Shown: piece by piece, positions 6,613-14,161 of the stretch | Layout: each line of letters opens with the position of its first letter | Position numbering within the stretch: position 1 is the stretch's first letter | Origin: DATJLY01 sp035518375 | GTDB lineage: Bacteria > Pseudomonadota > Alphaproteobacteria > ATCC43930 > CGMCC-115725 | NCBI GenBank assembly: GCA_035518375.1 | Contig: DATIXQ010000026.1 | Location: 8,507-72,506 of the forward strand | Reading direction: 5' to 3' | Length of the DNA stretch: 64,000 nt | Position numbers and translations under genes: made by a program | Notes under the pieces: generated by a model | What the model was told of the DNA's origin: nothing | What the model saw: the letters and a program-made list of their open reading frames with translations, nothing else | Database searches by the model: none

Positions 6613-7949
6613 GGCGCAGGCGCGAGCAGCCGCTCGAGCCAGCCGATGTCGTAGTCGCCGTCGATATATTCGGGCTCGGCGATGATGCGCTGCAAGAGCG
6701 GGATCGTGGTGTCGATGCCGTCGATCACGAATTCCTCGAGCGCGCGCCGGAGCCGCATCAGGCATTCGTTGCGCTGCGTGCCGTGCGCGACAAGCTTCGC
6801 GACCAGGCTGTCGTAGTGCGGCGGCACCGTGTAGCCCTGGTAGAGCGCGCTGTCGACGCGGATGCCGAGCCCGCCCGGCGCGTGATAGCTCGTCACGGTG
6901 CCAGGGGACGGGGTGAAGCTCTGCGGATGCTCGGCGTTGACGCGGCATTCGATGGCGTGGCCCGTGAGCGTGATCGCTTCCTGCCGCAGGCCCAAGGGGC
7001 TCCCGGCGGCGATGCGGATCTGCTCGCGCACGAGGTCGATGCCGCTCACCATTTCGGAGATGGGATGCTCGACCTGGAGCCGCGCGTTCGTCTCGATGAA
7101 GAAGAACGCGCCGTCGGCGACCAGGAATTCGAGCGTCCCGGCGCTGCGGTAGCCGAGCTTCGACATGGCCGCGGCGGCGCCATCGCACAGGCGCTGGCGC
7201 TCGGCGGGATTGAGCGCGGGCGACGGCGTTTCCTCGATCAGCTTCTGGTGCTTGCGCTGGATCGAGCAGTCGCGTTCGCCGAGATGGATGACCGCTCCGG
7301 TGCCGTCGCCCAGGACTTGCACTTCGACATGGCGCGGCCGTTCGAGATAGCGCTCGAGATAGACCGAGCCGTCGCCAAAAAAGGATTTGGCCTCGGTCGA
7401 GGCCAGCGCGAGGAGAGGCTTGAGCTCCGCCTCCTCGCGCACGAGCCGCATGCCGCGTCCGCCGCCGCCGGCCGCGGCCTTGATGAGCACCGGATAGCCG
7501 ATGCGTCGCGCTTCGGCTTCGGCCATCGCCGGATCGGCAAGCGTGGGCGACCCCGGCACCACCTGAAGCCCGAGCGAGATGGCCGCTCCGCGCGCGGCGA
7601 CCTTGTCGCCCATGAGCCGCAGATGCTCCGGCGACGGGCCGATGAAGGTGAGCCCGTGCTCCTCCACCATCGCGGCGAAATCGGCGTTCTCGGAGAGGAA
7701 GCCGACGCCGGGATGAATGGCATCGGCGCCGGTAATCGCCGCCGCCGACAGGATTGCCGGAACGTTGAGATAGCTCGCCCGCGCCGGGGGCGGGCCGATG
7801 CACACGCTCTCGTCGGCAAGGCGCACATGCATGGCGTTGGCGTCCGCGGTCGAGTGCACCGCGACCGTCCGGATGCCCATCTCGCGGCAGGCGCGGTGGA
7901 TGCGGAGCGCGATCTCGCCGCGGTTGGCAATCAGGACTTTCTCGAACAT
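6609..7949 (-). CDS. accC: Acetyl-CoA carboxylase, biotin carboxylase subunit
   Basis: A 446-residue ATP-grasp enzyme that carboxylates the biotin on AccB, the first half of malonyl-CoA synthesis. It begins FEKVLIANRGEIALRIHRA and carries the glycine-rich ATP loop AAAGGGGRGMR, the EMNARLQ-type block as IETNARLQVEHP, and the RDCSIQRKHQK motif. Four bases separate it from accB upstream; its stop overlaps the aat start. Length and all landmarks are normal. Confidence 0.98.
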   Translation of the reverse strand: MFEKVLIANRGEIALRIHRACREMGIRTVAVHSTADANAMHVRLADESVCIGPPPARASYLNVPAILSAAAITGADAIHPGVGFLSENADFAAMVEEHGLTFIGPSPEHLRLMGDKVAARGAAISLGLQVVPGSPTLADPAMAEAEARRIGYPVLIKAAAGGGGRGMRLVREEAELKPLLALASTEAKSFFGDGSVYLERYLERPRHVEVQVLGDGTGAVIHLGERDCSIQRKHQKLIEETPSPALNPAERQRLCDGAAAAMSKLGYRSAGTLEFLVADGAFFFIETNARLQVEHPISEMVSGIDLVREQIRIAAGSPLGLRQEAITLTGHAIECRVNAEHPQSFTPSPGTVTSYHAPGGLGIRVDSALYQGYTVPPHYDSLVAKLVAHGTQRNECLMRLRRALEEFVIDGIDTTIPLLQRIIAEPEYIDGDYDIGWLERLLAPAP

Positions 7950-7953
7950 CGCC

Positions 7954-8394
7954 TCATTCGAGCAGCATGAGCACCTGGCCGTACTCGACCGGCGCGCCGT
8001 CCGTCACGACGATGCGGGCGACGCGGCCGGCGCGCGGCGCGTGAATCTGGTTCATCACCTTCATCGCCTCGACGAGCAGCAGCACCTGGCCTTCGCGCAC
8101 GCTGTCACCGGCGGCAACGAAGGGCGCAGCACCCGGCTGCGGCGCGAGATAGGCCGTGCCCACCATGGGCGAGGTGACCGCGCCCTCGGGCGGGTGCGCC
8201 TCGGCCTCGCGCGCCGGCGGGGCTGCCGCAGGCGGCGGCGCTACGATCGCGGCCGCGACTGGCGCCACGCCGCGCGCGACGCGGATGCGCACGTCGCCGA
8301 CCGCGTATTCGATCTCGCTCAGGCCCGTCTCGTCGAGCAGTGCCGCCAGTGCGCGGACGAGGTCGCCGTCGATCTTTGGCTCACCACTGGCCAT
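7954..8394 (-). CDS. accB: Acetyl-CoA carboxylase, biotin carboxyl carrier protein
   Basis: A 146-residue carrier. An N-terminal helical region (~1-45) is followed by an alanine/proline-rich linker (~48-70) and the biotinyl domain. The biotinylated lysine is in EAMKVMN (about residue 113). It passes the carboxyl group from AccC to AccAD. The gene lies between aroQ and accC in the same direction, a common arrangement. Confidence 0.97.
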   Translation of the reverse strand: MASGEPKIDGDLVRALAALLDETGLSEIEYAVGDVRIRVARGVAPVAAAIVAPPPAAAPPAREAEAHPPEGAVTSPMVGTAYLAPQPGAAPFVAAGDSVREGQVLLLVEAMKVMNQIHAPRAGRVARIVVTDGAPVEYGQVLMLLE

Positions 8395-8411
8395 GCGCGA
8401 AACCCGCGGGG

Positions 8412-8867
8412 TCAGCGGCGCGGAGCGTCGACGAGCACGCGCGCGATCGCCTCGAGCGCCAGCACATAGCCGTGCGCGCCGAAGCCGGCGATGATCCCGG
8501 TCGCGGCCTGGCTCACATAGGAACGCGCGCGGAACGGCTCGCGCCGATGGATATTGGAGACGTGCACCTCGATCACCGGCACATCGGCCGCGCGCAGCGC
8601 ATCGAGGATCGCGACGGACGTGTGCGTGTAGCCGCCCGGATTGATGATGATGCCGTGCGCGTTCTCGCGCGCCTCCTGGATCCAGTCCAAGAGCTGGCCC
8701 TCATGGTTCGACTGCCGGAACTCGATCGCGAGGCCCAAGGAAGCGGCACACTCGAGGCAGGCTTCCTCGATGTCGGCAAGTGTCTCCGAGCCGTAGATCT
8801 CCGGCTCGCGCACGCCGAGCAGATTGAGGTTGGGGCCGTTCAGAATGAGGATGGTGGCGCCGCTCAC
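8412..8867 (-). CDS. aroQ: Type II 3-dehydroquinate dehydratase
   Basis: A 151-residue dodecameric dehydroquinase that makes 3-dehydroshikimate. The N-terminal ILILNGPNLNLLGVREPEIYG holds the catalytic lid tyrosine; QSNHEGQLLDWI and IIINPGGYTHTSVAILDA, and the HVSNIHRREPFR block with the catalytic histidine are all present. The start is a GTG at 8867: the upstream frame continues into the MarR gene region antisense and no ATG fits the family N-terminus. It is the first gene of the accBC-aat run, 17 bases before accB. Confidence 0.97.
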   Translation of the reverse strand: MSGATILILNGPNLNLLGVREPEIYGSETLADIEEACLECAASLGLAIEFRQSNHEGQLLDWIQEARENAHGIIINPGGYTHTSVAILDALRAADVPVIEVHVSNIHRREPFRARSYVSQAATGIIAGFGAHGYVLALEAIARVLVDAPRR

Positions 8868-8928
8868 TTCATCGCTCCCGCGCCCTCTGCGGGCCGGGGA
8901 CTTTATAGCACGGAAAACGCGGAGAGGC

Positions 8929-9417
8929 TCAGTCCTCGGCCTCTGGGCCGTGGCTGGCGACGCGGCCTTCGAGCTTCGAGATGGCGGCCTCGAACGCGGC
9001 GCGCTCGTCGGGATCGAGCGCCTGGAGCAGATCGCGCTCAACCGCGAGCGCGCGCGGCGCGATATGGCGATAGACGTTGTTGCCACTTGCCGTGAGATCG
9101 AGGATGGCGCGGCGGCGGTCTAGCGGATCGGTGCGCCGCGTGATGTAGCCGAGTTCGAGAAGCCGTGTCACCGCGCGCGAGACGCGCACCTTGTCCATTG
9201 CCGTCCGCTCGACCACGTTGTTCGCGGTCATGGCGCCGAAGCGGCCGAGCACCGCGAGCGTCCGCCATTCCGGCGCCGATACGTTGAAGCGCCGGGCATA
9301 GACGCCCGCCACCGCGCGCGTCATGCGATTGGCGAGAACCGACAGCCGGAACGGCACGAAGCGTTCCAGCACGAACAGTCCGTCGGTTGAGAGCGTGCCG
9401 CCAGGAAGCGACTTCAT
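8929..9417 (-). CDS. MarR-family transcriptional regulator
   Basis: A 162-residue winged-helix regulator with helical dimerisation ends. The DNA-binding part is around APEWRTLAVLGRFGAMTANNVVERTAMDKVRVSRAVTRLLE (split here by family knowledge into helix-turn-helix and wing), with the wing TRRTDPLDRRRAILDLT. It is divergent from hppD with a 69-base gap between the chosen starts that contains an inverted repeat, so it most likely controls hppD and itself. The ATG at 9417 has no clear ribosome site but lies at the predicted transcript start; an in-frame start at 9453 would overlap the control region. Confidence 0.88.
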   Translation of the reverse strand: MKSLPGGTLSTDGLFVLERFVPFRLSVLANRMTRAVAGVYARRFNVSAPEWRTLAVLGRFGAMTANNVVERTAMDKVRVSRAVTRLLELGYITRRTDPLDRRRAILDLTASGNNVYRHIAPRALAVERDLLQALDPDERAAFEAAISKLEGRVASHGPEAED

Positions 9418-9419
9418 CG

Positions 9420-9453
9420 CTAACAAAATGTCCCCCCGAAGTGTTAGCGTCAA
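9420..9453. promoter_or_regulatory. Inverted repeat and promoter between marR-type gene and hppD
   Basis: CTAACA (9420-9425) and TGTTAG (9442-9447) form a perfect 6-base inverted repeat with a 16-base gap. On the minus strand TTGACG (9448-9453), 17 bases and CATTTT (9425-9430) could be the regulator's promoter, putting the repeat over the spacer and -10. This is the arrangement expected for an autorepressing MarR protein. Confidence 0.4.
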
Positions 9454-9486
9454 GTGACTTTAACCGGAAACGGAAAGGGCGGCGCC

Positions 9487-10560
9487 GTGACGGAGGAACC
9501 CTGGCCCAATCCGATGGGCACCGACGGCTTCGAATTCGTCGAATACACGGCGCCGGATCCGGCGGCGCTCGTCGAGGTGCTCGAACGTATGGGCTGCGCG
9601 CCGATCGCGCGCCACCGCTCGAAGGAGGTCACGCTCTACCGCCAGGGCAGCATCAATTTCATCATCAATGCCGAGCCGCAGAGCTTCGCCCAGGCATTTG
9701 CGCGGCTTCACGGCCCCTCGGCCTGCGCCATGGCGTTTCGCGTGCGCGATGCCGCGAAAGCTTATGCGCGGGCGATCGAGTTGGGCGCCAAGGGCGTCGC
9801 CAGCAAGATCGGCCCGATGGAGCTCAACATCCCCGCGATCGAGGGGATCGGCGGCAGCCTCCTCTATCTCGTCGACCGCTACGGCGACCACACCATATAT
9901 GACGTTGATTTCGTGCCGCTGCCGGGCGCCGCCGCGGTGCCCGAGGGCGCGGGGCTCATCGGCATCGACCATCTCACGCACAACGTCCATCGCGGCCGCA
10001 TGGCCGAGTGGGCGCATTTCTACGAGCGGCTCTTCGGCTTCCGCGAGATCCGCTATTTCGACATCGAGGGCCAGCATACCGGCCTTCATTCCAAGGCGAT
10101 GACGAGCCCGTGCGGCAAGATCCGCATCCCGATCAACGAGAGCGCCGATGACAAGTCGCAGATCGCGGAATACCTCGCCGCCTACCACGGCGAGGGGATT
10201 CAGCACATCGCCTTGTCGGCGCGGAACATCTACGAGGCGGTCGAGGCGCTGCAAAAGCGCGGCGTCAAGTTCATGTCGGTTCCCGACACGTATTACGAGG
10301 CGATCGACGCGCGGCTTCCGGGGCACAGCGAGGATCTCGCGCGGCTCCGGCGCGACCGCATCCTGATCGACGGAGCCGCGGGTCAGAACCAGAGCCCGAA
10401 GAAGCTGCTGCTGCAGATCTTCACCGAGACGGTGATCGGCCCGATCTTCTTCGAGATCATTGAGCGCAAGGGCGACGAAGGGTTCGGCGAGGGCAATTTC
10501 AAGGCGCTCTTCGAATCGATGGAGCTCGACCAGATGCGGCGCGGCGTGCTCAAGGCGTGA
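9487..10560 (+). CDS. hppD: 4-hydroxyphenylpyruvate dioxygenase
   Basis: Converts 4-hydroxyphenylpyruvate to homogentisate in tyrosine breakdown, using Fe(II) and O2. The 357-residue protein has the two VOC modules of the family. The expected iron ligands are His162 (in IDHLTHNV), His240 (in QHIALS) and Glu323 (in FFEIIERKG), and the C-terminal GFGEGNFKALFESMELDQ is diagnostic. The GTG at 9487 was chosen over the upstream GTG at 9454 because GGAAAGGG lies before it. It is divergent from a MarR regulator and followed by maiA. Homogentisate dioxygenase, the next enzyme, is not in the window. Confidence 0.95.
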   Translation: MTEEPWPNPMGTDGFEFVEYTAPDPAALVEVLERMGCAPIARHRSKEVTLYRQGSINFIINAEPQSFAQAFARLHGPSACAMAFRVRDAAKAYARAIELGAKGVASKIGPMELNIPAIEGIGGSLLYLVDRYGDHTIYDVDFVPLPGAAAVPEGAGLIGIDHLTHNVHRGRMAEWAHFYERLFGFREIRYFDIEGQHTGLHSKAMTSPCGKIRIPINESADDKSQIAEYLAAYHGEGIQHIALSARNIYEAVEALQKRGVKFMSVPDTYYEAIDARLPGHSEDLARLRRDRILIDGAAGQNQSPKKLLLQIFTETVIGPIFFEIIERKGDEGFGEGNFKALFESMELDQMRRGVLKA

Positions 10561-10604
10561 GCTCGCGCGCTGGGCTATAAGGCGGCGAGAGGGGAGGAGG
10601 CGCC

Positions 10605-11246
10605 ATGAAGCTCTATAGTTTCCATCGCTCGTCGGCGGCGTTCCGCACGCGCATCGCGCTCAACCTGAAGGGGATCGCCTACGAGCAGGAGCCCATTCAT
10701 CTGCGCAAGAACGAGCAGCAAAGCGCGGACTATCTCGCGCGCAATCCGCAAGGGCTCGTGCCGACGCTCGAGGACGGCGCCGAGGTGCTGACGCAGTCCT
10801 TGGCCATCATCGAGTATCTCGACGAGACGCATCCCGCGCCACCGCTCCTGCCCAAGGATGCGGCGGGCCGCGCCCGCGTGCGCTCGCTCGCGCAGACGAT
10901 CGCCTGCGACATCCATCCGATCGATAATCTGCGTGTGCTGCGCTACCTCGCGAACCCGCTGGGCCACGGCGACAAGGATGTCGAGATCTGGTTCAATCAC
11001 TGGATCAGGCTCGGCTTCACCGGGATCGAGCGCGTCCTCGCCGGCGACGGCAAAGCGGGCGCGTTCTGTCACGGCGACGCGCCCGGCCTCGCCGACATCT
11101 GCCTCGTGCCGCAGGTGTTCAATGCGCAGCGCTATCCGAGCTTCGACCTCAAGCCTTTTCCCACGATCATGCGCATCTTCGGCGCCTGCATGAAGCTCGA
11201 CGCATTCGAGCGCGCGCGGCCGGAAAAACAGCCCGACGCGGAATAA
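10605..11246 (+). CDS. maiA: Maleylacetoacetate isomerase (zeta-class glutathione transferase)
   Basis: A 213-residue GST-fold enzyme that isomerises maleylacetoacetate to fumarylacetoacetate with glutathione. The active-site block SFHRSSAAFRTRIALN near the N-terminus matches the zeta-class SSCxxRVRIAL motif with the second-serine region kept, although the usual cysteine is replaced by alanine. The C-terminal helical domain has the expected QTIACDIHPIDNLRVLRYL. It follows hppD by 44 bases with its own GGGGAGGAGG ribosome site and is convergent with the copper ATPase. Confidence 0.92.
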   Translation: MKLYSFHRSSAAFRTRIALNLKGIAYEQEPIHLRKNEQQSADYLARNPQGLVPTLEDGAEVLTQSLAIIEYLDETHPAPPLLPKDAAGRARVRSLAQTIACDIHPIDNLRVLRYLANPLGHGDKDVEIWFNHWIRLGFTGIERVLAGDGKAGAFCHGDAPGLADICLVPQVFNAQRYPSFDLKPFPTIMRIFGACMKLDAFERARPEKQPDAE

Positions 11247-11250
11247 TCCG

Positions 11251-13560
11251 CTACTCGAGCCGGGCAAACCTGAGGCGGAGCGCGTTCGCGACGACCGAGA
11301 CCGAGCTCAGGCTCATCGCTGCCGCCGCGATCATCGGGCTCAGCAACATGCCGGTCACGGGATAGAGCACACCCGCGGCGATCGGGATGCCGAGCGCGTT
11401 GTAGAGAAACGCCAGCACGAGGTTCTGGCGGATGTTGCGCATGGTTGCGCGCGACAGCCGCCGCGCGCGCACCAGTGCCGCGAGGTCGCCCTTGACGAGC
11501 GCCACGGCGGCGCTGGCGATGGCGATGTCGGCGCCGGTGCCCATCGCGATGCCGACATCGGCGGATGCCAGCGCCGGCGCGTCGTTGATGCCGTCGCCCG
11601 CCATCGCGACGATGCGGCCCTCGTCGCTGAGGCGGCGCACGACCTTCTGCTTCGCATCGGGGAGGAGTTCGGCCTCGAACTCGGCTATGCCGAGCGTCTG
11701 TGCCACAGCGCGCGCCGTCAGGGCCGTGTCGCCCGTCAGCATGACGACGCGCACGCCGTCCGCGCGCAGGCTTTGGAGCGCCGCGGCGCTCGATGCTTTG
11801 ACCGGGTCGGCGACAGCGACGATCCCGAGGAACCGCCGCTCCAGCGCGACGTGGACGACGCTCGCCCCTTCTGCGCCAAGCGCGTCGGCGCGCGCTGTGA
11901 GCGCTGATACGTCGACGCCGATCTCGCGCATCAGGCGGGCATTTCCGATGGCGGCCTCGCGTCCGCCGGCCTTGCCCGATATCCCTTTACCGGTGTGCGC
12001 GACGAACTCCGTAACGGGATCGAGCGTGACGCCGGCCGCCTTGGCGGCGGCCACGATGGCGGCGCCGACCGGATGCTCGCTCGGCGCCTCGAGGCTCGCC
12101 GCGAGCGCCAAGAGCGCCGTGTCGTCGGCGCCCGGCGCCGGCACTGTCGCGACAAGGCGCGGCTTCCCTTCGGTGAGCGTGCCCGTCTTGTCGATGACGA
12201 GCGTATCGACACGCTCGAGCTGTTCCAGCGCCGCCGCGTTCTTGACGAGGATGCCGGCGCGCGCGCCGCGCCCGACGCCAACCATGATCGACATCGGCGT
12301 GGCGAGGCCGAGGGCGCATGGACATGCGATGATGAGGACCGAGACCGCGGCGAGGAGCGCATGAGGAAGCGCGGGCGCCGGTCCCCAGAGAAGCCAGGCG
12401 GCGAAGGCGAGCACGCTTACGGTCACCACAGCGGGCACGAACCATGCCGCCACTCGATCGGCGAGGCGCTGGATCGGCGCGCGGCTTCGCTGCGCTTCGG
12501 CCACGAGCGCCACGATGCGCGCGAGCATCGTTTCCGCGCCGACCTTCTCCGCGCGCATGACGAGCGCGCCGATCCCGTTGAGGGTGCCGCCGATGACGTG
12601 TTCGCCCGGGCCCTTCTCGGCCGGCAGCCATTCGCCCGTCACCATCGCCTCGTCGACCGCGCTCTTGCCGTCCGTGACGACGCCGTCGGCCGGCACGCTC
12701 TCGCCCGGCCGCACGCGCAGCACGTCGCCGACGCGGATCTGCGCCACCGGCACCTCGTCTTCGTGTCCGTCCGCGGCGATGCGCCGCGCCGTCTTGGGCG
12801 CAAGGTTCATGAGGGCGCGGATCGCGCCGCGCGTCCCCTCGCGCGCGCGGAGCTCCAGCACCTGGCCCAGCAGCACGAGCACGACGATGACCGCGGCCGA
12901 TTCGTAGTAGACGCCGCTACCGCCGCCCGGGAAGAGGTCCGGCTTGAGCGTCACGGCGACGCTCTCGGCATAGGCGATCGCGACCCCAAGCCCGATCAGG
13001 CTGAACATGTTGAGGGCGCGGTTTCTGACGGACGCGACGGCGCGCGCGAAAAAGGGAGCGCCGGCCCACAGCACGACCGGCGACGCCAGCAGGAATTCGA
13101 TCCAGCGCGCGGACGAAGGTGGAAGCGCGTCCGTCATCGCGAGCACGACGAGCGGGAGCGCAAATACCGCACCGATCCAGAAGCGCCGCGTCATGTCGGC
13201 GAGCTCAGGATTGTCCGTCGCTGCGGCAGCGACGGGCTCGAGCGCCATGCCGCAAAGCGGGCAGGGGCCTGCGGCGTCCGCCGTCACCTCGGGATGCATC
13301 GGGCAGGTCCAGGCTCCGCCATGCGCGGCGGCGGGCACGGCGGCTGGCGCCGCGGGCGCGGCGGTAGCGGAGGCGAGATAGCGCTCGGGCTCGGTCATGA
13401 ATTTCTCGCGGCAGCGCGCGCCGCAGAAGAAATAATCGGCGCCGTCGTGCGTGTGACGGTGCTTCGCCGCCGCGCGATCGACCCTCATGCCGCACACAGG
13501 GTCGCGTGCTTTCGCCGCGGCGCCTGCCTCCACCGCCGTCATGTGCGTCTCGCTGGCCAT
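11251..13560 (-). CDS. copA: Copper-translocating P-type ATPase with N-terminal YHS and heavy-metal-binding domains
   Basis: A 769-residue P1B-1 ATPase that exports Cu(I). Instead of CxxC ferredoxin-like domains it has a YHS domain (~20-60; DPVCGM, YFFCGARCREKF) and then a heavy-metal-binding domain (~84-110; WTCPMHPEV, CPLCGM). The membrane part carries CPC at 413-415; the phosphorylated Asp is D457 in DKTGTLT; TGE lies at ~308-310 and GDGINDAPAL in the C-terminal part. It lies downstream of the groES terminator and so probably has its own promoter in 13,561-13,590. No other copper genes or a CueR-type regulator are nearby. Confidence 0.95.
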   Translation of the reverse strand: MASETHMTAVEAGAAAKARDPVCGMRVDRAAAKHRHTHDGADYFFCGARCREKFMTEPERYLASATAAPAAPAAVPAAAHGGAWTCPMHPEVTADAAGPCPLCGMALEPVAAAATDNPELADMTRRFWIGAVFALPLVVLAMTDALPPSSARWIEFLLASPVVLWAGAPFFARAVASVRNRALNMFSLIGLGVAIAYAESVAVTLKPDLFPGGGSGVYYESAAVIVVLVLLGQVLELRAREGTRGAIRALMNLAPKTARRIAADGHEDEVPVAQIRVGDVLRVRPGESVPADGVVTDGKSAVDEAMVTGEWLPAEKGPGEHVIGGTLNGIGALVMRAEKVGAETMLARIVALVAEAQRSRAPIQRLADRVAAWFVPAVVTVSVLAFAAWLLWGPAPALPHALLAAVSVLIIACPCALGLATPMSIMVGVGRGARAGILVKNAAALEQLERVDTLVIDKTGTLTEGKPRLVATVPAPGADDTALLALAASLEAPSEHPVGAAIVAAAKAAGVTLDPVTEFVAHTGKGISGKAGGREAAIGNARLMREIGVDVSALTARADALGAEGASVVHVALERRFLGIVAVADPVKASSAAALQSLRADGVRVVMLTGDTALTARAVAQTLGIAEFEAELLPDAKQKVVRRLSDEGRIVAMAGDGINDAPALASADVGIAMGTGADIAIASAAVALVKGDLAALVRARRLSRATMRNIRQNLVLAFLYNALGIPIAAGVLYPVTGMLLSPMIAAAAMSLSSVSVVANALRLRFARLE

Positions 13561-13586
13561 GCCGATGATATTGCGGTCGTTGCCCC

Positions 13587-13621
13587 TAAAAGCAAACGGG
13601 CCGCACCAAGGGCGCGGCCCG
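13587..13621 (-). terminator. Rho-independent terminator after groES
   Basis: On the minus strand CGGGCCGC, a 9-base loop and GCGGCCCG (arms 13,614-13,621 and 13,597-13,604) are followed by TTTGCTTTT. It begins 23 bases past the groES stop and separates groES from the copper ATPase. Confidence 0.85.
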
Positions 13622-13644
13622 CATCCCAGCCGAAAGGCGACCGT

Positions 13645-13935
13645 TCAGCGCCCGAGCACGCCCATGATGTCGCTTTCCTTCATGATCATCAGCTCGTCGC
13701 CGTCGATCTTGACCTCGGTGCCCGACCATTTGCCGAACAGCACGCGGTCGCCGACCTTGACGTCGAGGGCATGGAGCTTGCCCTCCTCGTCCCGCGTGCC
13801 GGGGCCGACCGCGACGATTTCGCCTTCCTGCGGCTTTTCCTTGGCGGTGTCGGGGATGATGATGCCGCCTTTGGTCTTTTCCTCTTCGGCCACGCGCTTC
13901 ACCGCCACGCGGTCGTGCAAGGGACGGAATTTCAT
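13645..13935 (-). CDS. groES: GroES co-chaperonin (10 kDa), not followed by groEL
   Basis: A complete 96-residue GroES, the lid of the GroEL folding chamber. It starts MKFRPLHDRVAVKR and contains the mobile-loop sequence KTKGGIIIPDTAKEKP and the KVGDRVLFGKW and DGDELMIMKESDIMGVL blocks. Its ribosome site is AGGAG, seven bases before the ATG. Oddly, no groEL follows: a strong terminator comes 23 bases after its stop. Upstream, the 3' end of tRNA-Val is only 28 bases away, leaving no room for a heat-shock promoter or CIRCE element, so it is probably transcribed from the tRNA promoter. It may be an extra copy beside a normal groESL operon elsewhere. Confidence 0.97.
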   Translation of the reverse strand: MKFRPLHDRVAVKRVAEEEKTKGGIIIPDTAKEKPQEGEIVAVGPGTRDEEGKLHALDVKVGDRVLFGKWSGTEVKIDGDELMIMKESDIMGVLGR

Positions 13936-13963
13936 GCGTTTCTCCTGCCAGGGACGCCGGGAA

Positions 13964-14038
13964 TGGTGGGCGCGGTAAGGATTGAACTTACGACCCCCGC
14001 GGTGTGAACACGGTGCTCTCCCACTGAGCTACGCGCCC
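13964..14038 (-). tRNA. tRNA-Val, anticodon CAC
   Basis: The cloverleaf folds completely: acceptor GGGCGCG/CGCGCCC, D stem GCTC/GAGC, anticodon stem CCGTG/CGCGG with loop TTCACAC (anticodon CAC), T stem GTAAG/CTTAC with loop TTCAATC, discriminator A and an encoded CCA end. The promoter is listed separately; groES follows at 28 bases. Confidence 0.97.
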
Positions 14039-14048
14039 GCGGGTCGGG

Positions 14049-14077
14049 GATTTACGCGCGGGAAGCCCGCAAGTCAA
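14049..14077 (-). promoter_or_regulatory. Sigma-70 promoter of tRNA-Val (and probably groES)
   Basis: On the minus strand TTGACT (14,072-14,077), exactly 17 bases and TAAATC (14,049-14,054) end 10 bases before the mature tRNA. The discriminator is all G/C, as in stringently controlled stable-RNA promoters. Confidence 0.75.
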
Positions 14078-14113
14078 GCCGCCCGCGGGCTCCGAAAGGG
14101 CCGCTCATCCCGT

Positions 14114-14152
14114 GGAAATCGTTCATAGAAATTGTTCATGGAAATCGGCCAT
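14114..14152 (+). repeat. Three tandem 13-base repeats before glmU
   Basis: GGAAATCGTTCAT, AGAAATTGTTCAT and GGAAATCGGCCAT lie end to end, ending ten bases before the glmU start. The last unit runs into CATAAT (14,151-14,156), a good -10 hexamer that would place the transcript start at the glmU ATG. No ribosome site precedes that ATG, so a leaderless message is possible. Confidence 0.5.
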
Positions 14153-14161
14153 AATCGCCTT

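Noticed and set aside
2782..11246. A complete tyrosine-degradation operon
   Set aside because: hppD and maiA are adjacent, but the FAH-family gene is 6 kb away in another run and homogentisate dioxygenase is missing, so the set is incomplete here.
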